This document shows, piece after piece, positions 23,416-36,251 of a stretch of 64,000 bases of DNA. Source of the stretch: Diadophis punctatus similis (taxonomy: Eukaryota; Chordata; Lepidosauria; Squamata; Dipsadidae). The stretch is from contig JALIGW010000002.1 in assembly GCA_023053685.1 (NCBI GenBank), positions 40,632,720 to 40,696,719 on the forward strand. Reading direction: 5' to 3'. How positions within the stretch are numbered: the first letter of the stretch is position 1; every line of letters begins with the position of its first letter. The translations under genes and the position numbers were made by a program. The notes under the pieces were generated by a model. It did no database searches and was not told where the DNA came from. It saw only the letters and a list, made by a program, of their open reading frames with translations.

Positions 23416-25698
23416 ACTTGAATAGATGCAAACAAGGAAGAATGTCTTCCAGTTAGGGGGATCCATAAGGGTCAAAAAAGAAATTCTGGCTATTTGTTAA
23501 TCTTTCTCTCCAAAAGTGCAAACTACAAGTCATGCTATCATTTATCTAGCTATTGTTGCTCATAACATTGAGTAATATTTCAGCAATGTTTTTGGAGAAT
23601 TTTAATGCAGTCCTTAAATTAACACCATCAACGATCAACTATATTTCTCTGCACAAATTACAATATATAGGAATTTTCCACACCGAAGTGTGCCAAATGC
23701 TCAACTCTGGAATTCTGCAACAGATGTTTGAGGGAAATGCAAAAGAAGATAGGCAGATTGAATTGGTTACCCTTTAAATCTCAGGGGAAGAGCTACCTTG
23801 ATGGTTAATTAGTTTTATAATGCACAAAGCCTGAAAGATCTTTGGAGATTAAATTGAGGAACAGTACTTGGAGATATGTTTGTAATTTTTCTTTTAATCT
23901 TCAAAAGCAAAACAAAGCATACTTTGCTAAACCATCAATCACACTCTGCTAAAAGGAATTGTTAACCCATAAAGATATTCCCATAAATATTATTAGGATT
24001 CCTAAAGAAAAAGTTTGGGTATGATCATTGGGTTGAATCCAACATTTTTGCCAAGTGAATCAAGGATTGTACTTCCATTTGTGGAAGCCCCCCCCCCTCA
24101 ATAAACCTAATCTTCCTATCATGAATAGAACAAAAATGCTGAACATAATCCACCAAGTTTCAGTTAGCTAGCTTGAGATATTGCTTCTTATTGCTTTTTC
24201 CTCAAATGCTTTATAAATTGAATGCACTTAGAATCATGAGTACTACAGATGTGGTCTCCTGTCAAGGTCTTTGAACCTTGGCCTCTCCATTGGTCCCATT
24301 ATTTTCAGTTTCACACCATGCTCCCTGGGACTGCTGTCCTTCACACAAGTAATCTTTGGGAAAATTGCTTTTGATGAGATTGAACACATTCCTTACTGGT
24401 GCCTGGCAGCTCAAATCAGATTCACTGTTCAAACAAATTAAACTCTCTGGAAGGTATGTGGAATTGTATTTACAAAACGTGGGTGTTATAGTCATTAAGT
24501 ATCCGAACTTCATGTCAGGTATATAATATAACTAATAGATTGAATAACCAGATTCCTAATAAAGAAAGGCTCACCAAACATTAGATTATTGAGACCCAGT
24601 GGATGGGCTAACACCCATTTTTATTGAGTTTCTCATTTTTTCCCAAACTTAAATTTGAGCCATCCTATTTCTTCATCATTTGTGTTTTGTATGCAAATTC
24701 ATATTCCTTTATCTAAGTCCTCTAAGCGTTTGGATACACATTCTCCAGGTCCACTTTTGGTCCACCCCTGAAATCAACATGGGTATCAAGGTGCTATTAC
24801 ATTTCTTTTATCAAGTGAGGAATTTCTCCCCCATGCACAGCACACTCCAATTTAAATCAAGGGACCAGCAGAGTTCTTGTGTAGTACTAACCATTCTGCT
24901 GCTTGCACTTCGGTGCTTTAATTTTACTTCCCAGAACAGATTGCAACTGCATGATGAATGGAGAGCAGCAAATCTCAGGCCAGCAATGAGAGACAGTAAG
25001 CCCTTCATTTTCAGATTGCAGGAAGCTAAGATGAGATACCCCCGGTGGAAGCCTGTTTGAGTATTGTTTATGGTTCAGCAAATGAAATATGTCTTTATAA
25101 TACAGCAATAAAAACACTATTAACTGCAACAGCGGAGAAGCTGAGCAAGAGTATATTGCAGGGCCAACTTTATCAATGTAATTTTGATACGGAAGAATTC
25201 TTGGTGTAGGGACAGTTTTCTGGGACTAGAGCAAATATATACATGGCTCTTTGAGAATGGCTTACTGCCGTTCTTACATATTCTGCTTGAGGGTTCAGAA
25301 GTGAATGTACTCATTGAAGAAGAGGAAGATATTCTTTTTTGAACCATGAATATGTTTGAATTTACACTGTGTGTGTGTATGTGTTTGTCTGAGTGCATTG
25401 TGACATTAGCTTTGGTGATGGATTGCATTTATCTACAATAGCTAAATATATGAATTTCTTGCAGTCATTACTGGCTTTTCCTAATAAAAAGTCTAACTGG
25501 TCACTGATCCCAGGTTTTTTTTCCTTCTGGATTTATCCTTTAAAAATAAGGGCTTCTTGTGGGGTGTGTATCACAAAAGTCAAGCAGGCATCTGTGACCA
25601 TGTAATTGAACCCCTACCCTACTTTTATGTGTGTTACTGTGAAAAGAGAGTGGGACTTTGATCACCCAGTTGCAGACACTGTCTTGACTTTTATGACC
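23416..25698. other. Gene-free stretch, repeat-poor
   Basis: No recognised element. Overlapping frames of 65-126 codons at 24,680-25,430 on both strands show no domain. The density of non-simple sequence makes this a second candidate for conserved noncoding DNA. Confidence 0.4.
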
Positions 25699-25706
25699 TT
25701 CTAGTT

Positions 25707-25842
25707 CAGTGTTTCCCAACCTTGGCAACTTGAAGATATCTGGACTTCAACTCCCAGAATTCCCAAGCCAGCGAATGCTGGCTGGGGAATTCTGGGAGTT
25801 GAAGTCCAGATATCTTCAAGTTGCCAAGGTTGGGAAACACTG
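25707..25842. mobile_element. hAT MITE, perfect-type foldback, 136 bp
   Basis: The element starts CAGTGTTTCCCAACCTTGGC and ends with the complement. The two halves are almost fully self-complementary around GCCAGCGAATGCTGGC, with ATATCTGGACTTCAACTCCC in each arm. It is flanked by perfect 8-bp duplications TTCTAGTT (25699-25706 and 25843-25850). Near-perfect arms suggest a young insertion. Confidence 0.95.
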
Positions 25843-26309
25843 TTCTAGTTGAAGTCAAGGGAAAAACTCTCTCTTTTCCAATATTCTGAATGGGATCATA
25901 TTTCGTTACTTCACTTCTCCTTCTTCGACTAATAAACTATGTGTAATTTTATAAACACGCAACAAATAACATTTCACAACCCCTGAAGTGATGAGAAGAC
26001 TCAGGGACTTCTAATGGCACTTGAAGGTTATTATAGTCCAATGAGGGCTTGCTATTTCCGCTTGTTATTTAACAAGCCAGCCTTTTAGATTTTTCCTAAG
26101 TTCTGTTGTTGGAAGGGTGAAAACCAGAAGGAAAACCCAGAATTCCATCTGGTGAAATTGTTTTTCTTAATGCTAAAATATGAAGAGGTGCAATTCAGTA
26201 CATAGTTTAGTTTTTCATACTCTCCTGTCATTTATAGCTGTATTACTTTCTCCTTCTCTTTGCATCTCTGGGCTTTGTGCCAGGCTGGCATCTGTTTCTC
26301 TCGCTAGCT

Positions 26310-26440
26310 CAGGGGTGGTGAACTATGGTGCTTTTTATGACTTGTGGACTTCAACTCCCAAAATTCCTGAAACAGCCGGTTCAGGAATTCTGGTAGTTGA
26401 AGTCCACAAGTCATAAAAGGGCCATTGTTCACCACCTCTG
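26310..26440. mobile_element. hAT MITE, 131 bp
   Basis: Ends CAGGGGTGGTGAAC and GTTCACCACCTCTG. The arms contain TTATGACTTGTGGACTTCAA and its complement. Flanks are CGCTAGCT (26302-26309) and CTCTAGCT (26441-26448), an 8-bp duplication with one mismatch. Confidence 0.92.
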
Positions 26441-26602
26441 CTCTAGCTGAATACCTATTTGGAGAATTGAACCAACCATTCCTTAGAAGAAAAAGTTGCC
26501 ATAGCTTTGATTTCTTGTCCTTTTCTTTCTCTGATAGCAAACTAAGTTTTGCTTCTTCTAGCCCAAGTTTACCTGCCACTTTAGGACTCCTTGCCACTGC
26601 AG

Positions 26603-26914
26603 CAGGGGTGAAATGCCCCTGGTTCGGGCTGGCCGGTCGGTCGTCGTAAAGCCGATAGAGCTGATACTGATCGCAGCACAAGGCTTCCCCCACCCGCTTC
26701 CCCCACCTGCCTGGACGCCGTCATTTGGGTTCTTTTACCCTCTGTGCATGCGCAGAACGCTTTGTGCATGCGCAAAGGTTAAAAGAACCCAAATGGCGGC
26801 GTCCAGGCGGGTGGGGGAAGCGGATGGGGGAAGCCTCATGCTGCGATCGCTATCGGCTCTATCGGCTCTATGACGACTGAGTGGCCCGCCCGAACCGGGA
26901 GCATTTCACCCCTG
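26603..26914. mobile_element. hAT MITE, 312 bp, long foldback
   Basis: Ends CAGGGGTGAAATGC and GCATTTCACCCCTG are perfect inverted repeats, flanked by perfect CACTGCAG duplications (26595-26602 and 26915-26922). The centre is a long palindrome with GGACGCCGTCATTTGGG answered by CCCAAATGGCGGCGTCC and paired GTGCATGCGCA motifs. Confidence 0.95.
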
Positions 26915-26922
26915 CACTGCAG

Positions 26923-27687
26923 ACTAGTAACTAGAAGCTTTCTTCCAATCCTTCCCCTTCCCTGTCTGGTACCTTTGAGATGTCCACTTTTCCCCAACAT
27001 TGGTTTGGATTTTACTATGTGGAAAGTTGGGTTCCTTCTCTTGCACACACCCTCCCCTTCATGTCAACACCCTAGGTTGCTGGTGACAGGTCCTAAAGTT
27101 AGCTGGGAAGGAATATAGGAGATCACTCTTTTCCCATCACTGCTTTCCTTCATTAACACTAACTCAGTCTTTTTCGATTGCTTTGGTGATGCAGCAACAA
27201 GTGTAAATTTCTGTAGCTGGGCTTCTGGGATTTGTTTTCTGCTTGGCACTTTCGTCCAAACAACTGGCCTAGCAATTTGAAATGATAATTAAGTTGAGTG
27301 CACAAGCCACCTGATCCAGAAGAGGGCTTACTTTCAGGAAAGAACAGACATCATAGGAACATGTGGAGGGAGAGAGAGAGAGAAAAAAAAAGAGAGAGAA
27401 GGAGTGTGTGTGCATGCATCAGAAAACAGATGTCTCTGAATTTGGAGACAGAAAAATCAATGAGAGACAGATTGTTGCATTTTGGAAAAAGTATTTTTTC
27501 CCCAAACATTTTAAATGGAAGCTGCCTAGAAGAGTCTGTTCTTTGAACCAGACATGTGCTAGAGCTGCTAGTACCATCTTGCAAGAGTCAATAATTTGTG
27601 GGGGGGGATTGTTTGGAATTTTGCAAACCACTTAGTAGAGAGGAGCCTCAATGCCCATTGCACCCACCAACATGGCTAGTAGTGTCA
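26923..27687. other. Gene-free stretch
   Basis: No recognised element. A short (GA)n run lies at 27,365-27,398. Confidence 0.45.
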
Positions 27688-28245
27688 ATCAGAACAGAGC
27701 TGGAAGGGACCATTTTGGACAAGCGGTTGTCCAGTCTCTTCTTAAAACCTCCCAGTGATGAAGCACCCACAACTTCTGAAGGCAAGCTGTTCCATTGGTT
27801 AATTGTTCTCACTGTCAGAAATTTCTCTTTAGTTCTAGGTTGCTTCCCTCCTTGGTTAGTTTACATCCATTGCTTCTTGTCTTGACTTCTGGCACTTTGG
27901 AAAATAAGTTCACCTCTTCTTCTTTGTGGCAGCCCCACAAAGCCCAGCAGAAGTTAGAGTGGGGTACTGCAAGCCACTTTAGCTGACTGTGATCCACAGG
28001 TCAGCGGTTCAAATCTCACCGGCTCAAGGTTGACTCAGCCTTCCATCCTTCCGAGGTAGGTAAAATGGGGACCCAGATTGTTGGGGGCAATATAAATATA
28101 CATTGCTTACTGGTGTAAACCGCTTAGAGAGTGCTTGCACTGTGAGGCGGTATATAAATGTCACTAATAAAATAAATAAATAAATAAAATACTGGAATAC
28201 TGCTATCATGTCACCCCTAGTCCTTCTTTTCTCTAGACTAGCTAT
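27688..28245 (-). mobile_element. CR1 LINE 3' region, antisense, split by a SINE
   Basis: AGAGCTGGAAGGGACC, CCATTGGTTAATTGTTCTCA and CATCCATTGCTTCTTGTC are CR1 3' blocks. After GTGGCAGCCCC the CR1 stops and a Sauria SINE follows; CR1 resumes at about 28,189 with ATACTGGAATACTGCTATCA and TGTCACCCCTAGTCCTTC. The two parts are continuous in CR1 order, so the SINE is the younger insertion. Confidence 0.85.
27938..28188 (+). mobile_element. Sauria SINE inside a CR1
   Basis: The degenerate head (GTTAGAGTGGGGTACTGCAA) is followed by the B-box region GGTTCAAATCTCACC, CTCAAGGTTGACTCAGCC, GGTAAAATGGGGACCCAGAT, AAACCGCTTAGAGAGTGC, GAGGCGGTATATAAATG and an (AAAT)n tail. It matches the 45.1-kb copy closely over the body. 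Confidence 0.88.
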
Positions 28246-28985
28246 GTCTAGAGTGGCATAAGGAAGTTATAGCAAAGCAATATTACATTAAAAGTTTTTC
28301 ATTTCTGCAGGATTTAAAATGAAAATAAAAATTAAGATGTACCCTCGTCTCAAAAAATAAAAATAAAAATACACAGCTTACGTATTTTTGAAAAGAAGAG
28401 TAAAAAGCGCAAAACTTTTAATAATTTGATAGCCTTGTAAAAGCTTTCAATAGAAATTAACTTTTCAGACTTTTAGCATTTATTTTCTCATAACAAGACT
28501 CAATTGATTATTGAACAGTTGAATGCACACAATGCATATTGATCTGTTCATGGGTAGTGGCTTTCTCTCAGCTGCCTGTAACGTATTTTAAATAAGATTA
28601 CTATACCACTTATTAAATTACAATGACCTAGAGCAGTGGTCAACAAAACAAAAATTTTTTTTAGTTCATCAGAGGTTGTATCACTGCTATAAAATTTTTA
28701 TTAGTTATGTTTCAGTGTAGACAGACCTGAAGAACATACTGTATATGGTAGAATGCTTTCATTCTTTGAATTCAGTCAAGTATGCCTAAAAATTTCTCAT
28801 TGACATCTGCAAGAATTTCAAAGTCTTGATTACCATTTTAAGATATTTTGAAATCTAGACTAAATTACTTAGTGCATATGGTCCCAGGTTGCCAATCACC
28901 ATTATAAGTCAACCCTGGGTGGAAATATCTCTGCTATATGGCAGCTTTTCAGATACTTGAACAGTATTATCACATCTCATATTTT
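28246..28985. other. Gene-free stretch
   Basis: AT-rich sequence with short A-rich runs (28,320-28,370). Nothing recognised. Confidence 0.45.
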
Positions 28986-29385
28986 CAGAGGTGGGCTGCT
29001 GGGGGTTCACAGGGGTTTGGGAGAATCTTAGTTAAGATTCTGTCCAGTTCAGAGAACCCCCAAATCCCACTCCTGGCTGGCCCTGCCCTGCCCACCCCTC
29101 CCCTCCCAGGAGTCTCCACATGGCCTGTTTTGGATGCAGGTAAGTGCAAGGCATGCAGGAAGGCAAAAAACGGTCTTACCAAAAGTTTGGGAAGGCCGGA
29201 AAGGGGTCCATTTCTGGCCTCCAGAGGGCCTCCGGAGCCTGGGGAGGCCATTTTCGCCCTACCGAAGACCCGAGGAAAGCCTCTGGAGCCTGGGGAGAGC
29301 AAAAATTCCCCCCACGGTGGTGCAGGAGGCTGACTAGGCCACGCCCACCACGGCCACACCCACCCAGCAACTGGGCAGAATAAGA
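28986..29385. mobile_element. Probable hAT-type element, right end unclear
   Basis: The left end CAGAGGTGGGCTGC resembles CAGGGGTGGG termini, and the interior has the GC-rich character of that group, including AGCCTGGGGAGGCCATTTTC and CCACGCCCACCACGG repeats near the right side. I cannot find the matching right terminus or a target duplication. The overlapping frames of up to 157 codons here are products of this composition. Confidence 0.6.
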
Positions 29386-31396
29386 ACATTTGCAGGACTG
29401 AAATACTGTATATTATTGTGAAAAGTAGAATGGACCAGATTTGTATTGATCCCAACAACTTTAAATCCTACTATTTTATACCCAAGCCAAAATCATTTAA
29501 GTTAAACCCTTCATGGACTAATTGTAATCTGATGGAAGGGAACAAAATAAAATGATACTATTGATATCAATCTGAATTTTTCATGCACCAAGAGAGCTTT
29601 GCTGTTTCTGATGCTGCTATATTGATACTGCAATTATCAAATCTGCGATATGAGATTGATTTATTTTTAAAAGCCAGTTTCATTGTGCTACCTTAAAAGT
29701 TTTGCTTAAATGAACACTCCTTAACTTAATAGTGGGTTAAAGCTCTGTTTTTAATAAGTGAAATAATCTAATGTAATTTCACCTTTCTGTGCTTCTGACT
29801 GCTTTTTAGATTTTTTTTTGAAAGCTGGCTTTTAATGTACTGCCCCCTGTGCCTTTCTGTCTCCTAAGTTATTTCTAAAATAAGAATTACCTTTGCTGTA
29901 CAAAGAAGCAATTTGGAATTTTATAATGCAATTTTAGTTTTAGAGATGAAATGTGCTTAGTGCACATGATTAATGCTAGATGTTAGATGTAAATGAATGT
30001 AAAAAGAATAAGGCAAGAGTAACAAGCACTTTCTTTTATTCTACCCTAAAGACAAAATTTTATGTCCCATTTTAATGGTCAGTTTCAGTTTTCCAAGCTT
30101 GCATGTCTCAGATAATCCAACTGTATACTTAATTTTTTTTAAAGATACACAGAAGGGATCATACTGATATACATGATTAGTGGCATAAATTAGAAATCTA
30201 GAAAGTACATTGGAAAGGTAATCCATGAAAATATATGGCTTACTACAGATATGTCATCAGATACTGAATGTATGTAGAAAAAGGACCTATGAAGAGCTAG
30301 ACAGTTCAGAGTATCTTATATAGGATCAAAAATTGATCTATGAATTATATCTATATTGCATGAATTCATTCATAAACCTGTTTTATTAATTTCTAACAAT
30401 TCTGGGATTGTTTAAAAATACTTAAATGTTCAAATCACATTTCTTTTCATAATCAACTTCCTTTACTTTTTACAGTTAACTTTCTCTAATATATACAATT
30501 TTATTCCATATTTCTTGAGCAGAAAACTGCATAATCCATGCAAATGAGCATTCTATAGAATAACTTATTCTAATTTGCAGGCATCTCCAGGAAGGGAGAA
30601 TTAGTTAAAGTTAAATAATTTAATTAAAACTGAGGACTAAATAAACTCTTTCCCATCCTTGATATAACCAATGGTAATTTATTTATTTGATGAGGTGCTG
30701 CAGAAGCAGCCTCAAATGTACAGTATTTTTGAATTTGTGGATCGGTGGCTGTAGTACAAGTTTCACAAGATCATTTTAAAGAAGGCAATTAGGAGCAGAT
30801 GCTGACAAAAAATAGCAATGGGAGCTTACAGGAAAGACAATATATTCATGGAAAGAAAAATTTAAAGAGCAGCACAATTCTCCCAGGCAAACAGGATAGA
30901 CGGCTGTCTTTCAGCATAGATGGATGCCTTATGAATAACCACAATCACTTTTCTGTCTGTCCATTTGAAGAAGCCCAGAGCAACTGATGAAAAATAAATA
31001 CAGATAGACTGTTAAATCTTTAAGTGCCATAAACATATCTAGGGAAGAAATTGACACACACTTAATTTCCATCATTTTGAAAGACAATTTGTCAGACGAA
31101 ACTGGAAGAAGAAGTCTGGTACTGTCTAGTACTGAATAAGGGATTGGCTAGTAGCTTTCTAGATAAATTGTTTCTTATCCCCAAGGAAGAAATTTTCATA
31201 CATTAAGCTAAATGAATACATAGACTCCTGTACTATTAGGAATTTAGGTGATGAGTGTTCCAACTCACGTTCAATGGCACAGAGCTATGCCCATTCAGAT
31301 AAATATGTCTAGATTATCTCTTCAAACATTTCACAAGATCCATGGGCATTGTCACTATCAGAAATTCTCTATGGTGAGACACCAATTCATTTAATT
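29386..31396. other. Gene-free AT-rich stretch
   Basis: No recognised element and no convincing frame in 2 kb. Confidence 0.45.
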
Positions 31397-31429
31397 TCTT
31401 CCTCCCTCCCCCCTTTCTCCTCTTTCTCC

Positions 31430-31485
<56 letters not shown>

Positions 31486-31650
31486 TTTCTTTCTTTCTCT
31501 CTCTCTCTCTCCCTTCCTTCCTTCCTTCCTTCCTTCCTTCCTTCCCTTTTCCTGTTCCTTCCTTCCTTCCTTCCTTCCTTCCTTCCTTCCTTCCTTCCTT
31601 CCTTCCTTCCTCCCTTCCTCCCTTCTTTCCTCCCTTCTTTTTTCCCCCTT
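31397..31650 (+). repeat. (CTTT)n/(CCTT)n pyrimidine tract
   Basis: About 250 bp of pyrimidine-only plus strand: CCTCC start, about 12 TTTC units, a CT run, then two blocks of about 8 and 14 TTCC units separated by CTTTTCCTGTTCC. It yields spurious Arg/Lys/Glu/Gly and Phe/Leu/Ser frames on both strands. Confidence 0.95.
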
Positions 31651-34600
31651 ATAATTTCTTGGTGTAGAGGAAGCATTTATTATTCTATATGGAAGCTTCC
31701 TGATCATATATTGAAACCCAGAGTATTTTTATTCCTCATTTTATGGAGTGATACCAGATTGATTACTCTAAGTTCTCTTTTGTGAAGAGATGGAGAGCAA
31801 ATTAAAACCTGCAAGTGTCACTAGGCAACATTTAAGCTTTGTCTGTTAAGCTATTATATGAAACTATAATTTCCTGATGCATAACAAACAAGGAGGCCTT
31901 GTTTCATCTTTTAATGTTTATTCAGTGAAACATCTCACAAATCATATCTTTACATACAGCAAGGATTGTCATCTGAAGAATTTAATTAAGAAATTAGGGA
32001 CCATTTTAATTGCCACTAAGCTACGTTAACAATTGTTTTCATTTGCAGTGTCTTCCTCCTCCCAAATACATACATTTTCTTATTGTGTCTATACAGTATA
32101 AGGAAGGAGAGAGAAGAACCAAAATCAATATTTGTAATTCAAAAGCTTGTAAGTGTTAAAAACTTGACTTTCCTTAATAAACTTATTATTTTTGTGGGTC
32201 TGGATTTTCTTTCTCATGGCCAGTGCAATTATTATTGCTTTTTAAGAATTATTAAGATTTCTCCAAACAAATCTTTATAGAATGCTATGTTTTTCATATT
32301 GGTATTTGTTTCCAGAGGGCAGAATTTACTTCAATAAAGGGCTGTAAAGATATTGTATAAGAGAAAGAGTACTACTTCATCAAAAGGAGTGGGAAAAGAA
32401 CTAGAGGAAAATTCCCTTTTCAGTAGTGGTGCCTAATGCTGTCCCAAAGAAGGCTTAACAAAGTCGTTCAGTACTTAAATTATATCTGTGATTTTCATTT
32501 ATATAACATTGCTGTTGTCTTTACTTTGGCTTTATTCTTTTTTAAATATCAGTCCATCAATCCATCTATCCATTGATTTCATGGCAATTGAAGTTTACAA
32601 TTCATATACAGTTTAAAAGAATGGACTACACTAATTCAGACTACAGATGACGGGTTACAATTTTTAATGTCCTCCCTCTATTTGTTGCTCCTAAAGGAAC
32701 TTTATTATATTGCCTTAAGCATGTGAGGGCAGTAAGTTCATTATAATATCTAAATTGGAAAGGCAAAAATCATTTCTCATTTATATAACTGGTTGCTTTG
32801 GCTTGTAGGTCATACTTTAAAGTTCTATTTCAGAAAATGGTGGTTTTGAGAACTCTCTCTCTCTCTCTCTCTGTATACACATACACAGTTCTGAATGTGC
32901 GTAGTACACACACACACACACACACACACACTGAGGATTGAGTAATATTTCAGAACAAAAGTAAATCTCACTGTGGTTTTGCCAAAATAAGCAGTGCAAT
33001 TAGACTAATAGCTTGTCACAATTGTTTTTCACAGAACAAAACTGCTGTGATGATAGGAAATGTTGCTATATATTTGAATATATTTAAGCTATTCATCAAT
33101 TACTTACTTGGAACAATTTCGCATTCCCTTTTTTGGCAAGTGTTTTAAATATTAGGATTCATGTGTGATCTTGACAAACTTCAAATCTTCTGAATGAAAA
33201 CAGCAATGCAGATTCACTTATGAGACCCCCAAAGGTTTTGGAACAATCCATGTCAGTTGTAGGACAAATCAATTAAACTTTCAAAGAATAAAGACTTTGC
33301 TTGCTTGAAGTTTTCAGATGATAAGCTAGTTAACCTACTGTACTCATTCTGGATTTTAAATAAGTAAATATGTATTAGGAGAGATGATTTTTTAAAAATA
33401 ATTATTATCCAAAATAAAATGACTGCTTTAAGGACTGCTTTTGAAGATTTTGTTTACTGCTAGGGTCATTTTTTATTAGAAGGTTACTAGATTATTATGA
33501 AGAATAATCATGTGACATTACCTGAAAGGGAATTTACTGATCCATCAGATTCAGACTAGCATTTTAGAATTGTTGATTTAAGCAATTAGAATACAATATA
33601 CATAGAAGACTTTTTTCTCATTCAAAATATTTGTCACATCCTTTCTTAATCTGTGGCTGCCTATATTGACTGTGAATTTGAACACATATGAAGAAAACTA
33701 GGCTGGATAGAACAATAAATTAAGAAACTCAGTGTGTTCTATTCAATACATTTGATATAACCAGTAGAACATCTATTTGTGGCTACTGAACACATTGTAG
33801 ATATTTCATAAGTAATTGCATGCAATCAGGTGAAGTAATTTTGATTCAGTGGATAAGTTTTGGAAAGTCATTTCAAAATAATCACTATATAGAAGATTAT
33901 TAATATTTCCCCAAACGAGAGGTACATAGAGCAGCATAGGCAATAATAAATCATATTTGTATTTTGTTGGTTTGCAGACAGCAGAGGATATTATCCCTGA
34001 AACTGATATTCCTTCTGTATTACAAGAGCTTGAATCTTTTTGATTGCCTCATTTAGTTTAAAAGCTGAAATAGAGGCTATTTGTAATAAAACTGGTAAAC
34101 ACAGTGCAGTTTAAGACATAACTCACCTGAATGACTCTAACATTATCTGAAGTGAGATTACTCTTATGCTTTCTGATGCTGAAATAAATGGTTTGTTTGT
34201 TTGTTTGTTTGTTTATCAAATTTATATGTCCTGAAATAATATGACTTCAAAAACATTTTCAAAATATGGTATGTTCGAACATTTTTATTAGAAGTTTTAA
34301 CTGGAGAAGAAAAATGGAGAAACTACAAATGCCATGCAAGCATTCAACGAAGGTCAGAGAATAACAGAGTTTGTATCCTGATTTTGATTAAGCCACCAAT
34401 CTAATTCTGCTTTTGTACATATTAATTCCTTGTCTTTCAAAGTGGCCATTAGGTATTAGGTACTCCATCGTTACAAGCAACTAAAGAATCTACATGCTTG
34501 TTCTCCTGTGTTTCTCCCCTTCATGTTGAGAAGCCAATTTTGCTGGCCAAACATGGCAGCATAGGGTTTTCTAGGTTAGAAGATCTTAAACTGTTCTGCT

Positions 34601-36062
34601 AGATGACTGCTTGAAGAAATAGTGGCAGTTGTAAAGTAATCCTTTTCCTTGGTCTTCACTGCCATGGAGTAGGGATGATTTATGCAGAAATTTGTATCCA
34701 GTCAGTCTCTATTGAAAAAGAGTTCTGAAAAGAACCAGCTGGTTCATTAAAAGGAAAAAAAGCAGAAGTCAACAATACTATCTTCATACAATTTAGGAGT
34801 ATCATGTGCAAACTTGGAAGTGCATAACATGGCCAAAAAAACAGAAGAGCTTTAGTGATCCACAGTACTCTAAGACAAGTTAAAGAAAAGTTCCCTTATG
34901 TTTTCTTCCTAATATGAGTGAATTGTTTTTTTTATTTTGTATTTCACTCTAAAAATCCTTTGTTTAGTTTCATGTTTTTTTAAAATACTGAATCATTATG
35001 CAGACCAGATTTCTAAGGGGAAAAACATTCTTCCTGTTTTGTATCCCAGTAATTTTTATTAATGTAGTCATTAATATAGCTTTACCTGAAAATACAACTC
35101 ATTAATTAAATGAATCTCTTATCATATTTATGCTATTCGTGATGTCATATTTGTAATGCTACCAAATAAATATTGTAGGAAAATAATAATTATTGATTTC
35201 ATTTTTAGTGATTTTCGTCTCCTTTCAATCTGCGATGTATAATTAAAAGCAATCCAGTATATAATTAAAGACAAATATAGAACTTATACAAATCAGAGTA
35301 GCGATAGATTTCTAGGATATTTAAAGGGATAAAAGCCCCCCCCCCACAAATGAAGCACCTGGTCTTTGTTTTCGCAAACGTAAAAATAAACTTGAGGTGT
35401 ATATTAAATTGTACATCACCCAGAACCTCCCTATGAGGAAAATTAGTGGTTAAGAAATTTGATATATAAATGAATAAACTTATTAACACAAATGTTGTAT
35501 GTTAACCAACATTATATAATTGCTCAATATGCCAGATTTTAATGCAGGTTTCCCCCCTAATATGTCTTTGGACTATTTCTCCATATCAAAGGATTCAGGG
35601 AGTTCTTGTTATAAGCAAAAGGGGAACCATGATAACCAGGGCATGAACTAAAAGTATGAGGAAAGTGGGCTGTGATTCCCTAGTGGGAAGTTGATAAGGT
35701 TGAAAGTAAAGCGTAAGTCTCTAAGCAAGGAGATAATGGCCAAGCCACAGTAAGCCATGTTGGTGGAAAACAGATGTTGCAAACAACTGTCTGGAAAAAA
35801 AGTTGGCCAATTAATGTGAAGAGTAGAAAGATAATAAAAGATATTGGAATCTTGAATAAACTAAACTAAAAGTCAACTATGTTGACTGTTTAGAATACGT
35901 TCATCTTGATAAGAATTATGTCTTCTCCATTACTTTTACTAGTGCCTGATCAGCACAGAGAAGGGTTGATGAATATGAATGTGCATGCATATGCAGTATA
36001 TTGTTCATGCAAAGCATCCCAGTATTTATTCTGATACTTTGTTACAGCATTGTTTAAATCAT
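31651..36062. other. Gene-free AT-rich stretch with small simple repeats
   Basis: The longest repeat-poor part of the window. It contains only (CT)n at 32,852-32,872, (AC)n at 32,907-32,931, (GTTT)n at 34,191-34,214 and a C9 run at 35,338-35,346. No frame above about 75 codons and no recognised transposon. Confidence 0.5.
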
Positions 36063-36251
36063 TATAAAGGTATAGGTAAAGGTTTCCCCTGTCCAGTGAT
36101 GTTCGACTGTAGGGGGCAGTGTTTATCTCCATTTCTTAGCTGAGGGAGCCAGTATGACTATATGCCAAGCACACAGAACAGTGTTACCTTCCCACCAAAG
36201 TGGTACATATTTTTTCTATTCACATTTGCATGCTTTCAAAATGGTAGGTGG

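Noticed and set aside
28938..29458. 131- and 157-codon overlapping frames on opposite strands
   Set aside because: Caused by GC-rich hAT-like sequence with few stop codons; no domain on either strand.
31314..31707. Arg/Lys/Glu/Gly-rich frames of more than 100 codons
   Set aside because: Translation of a (CTTT)n/(CCTT)n microsatellite.
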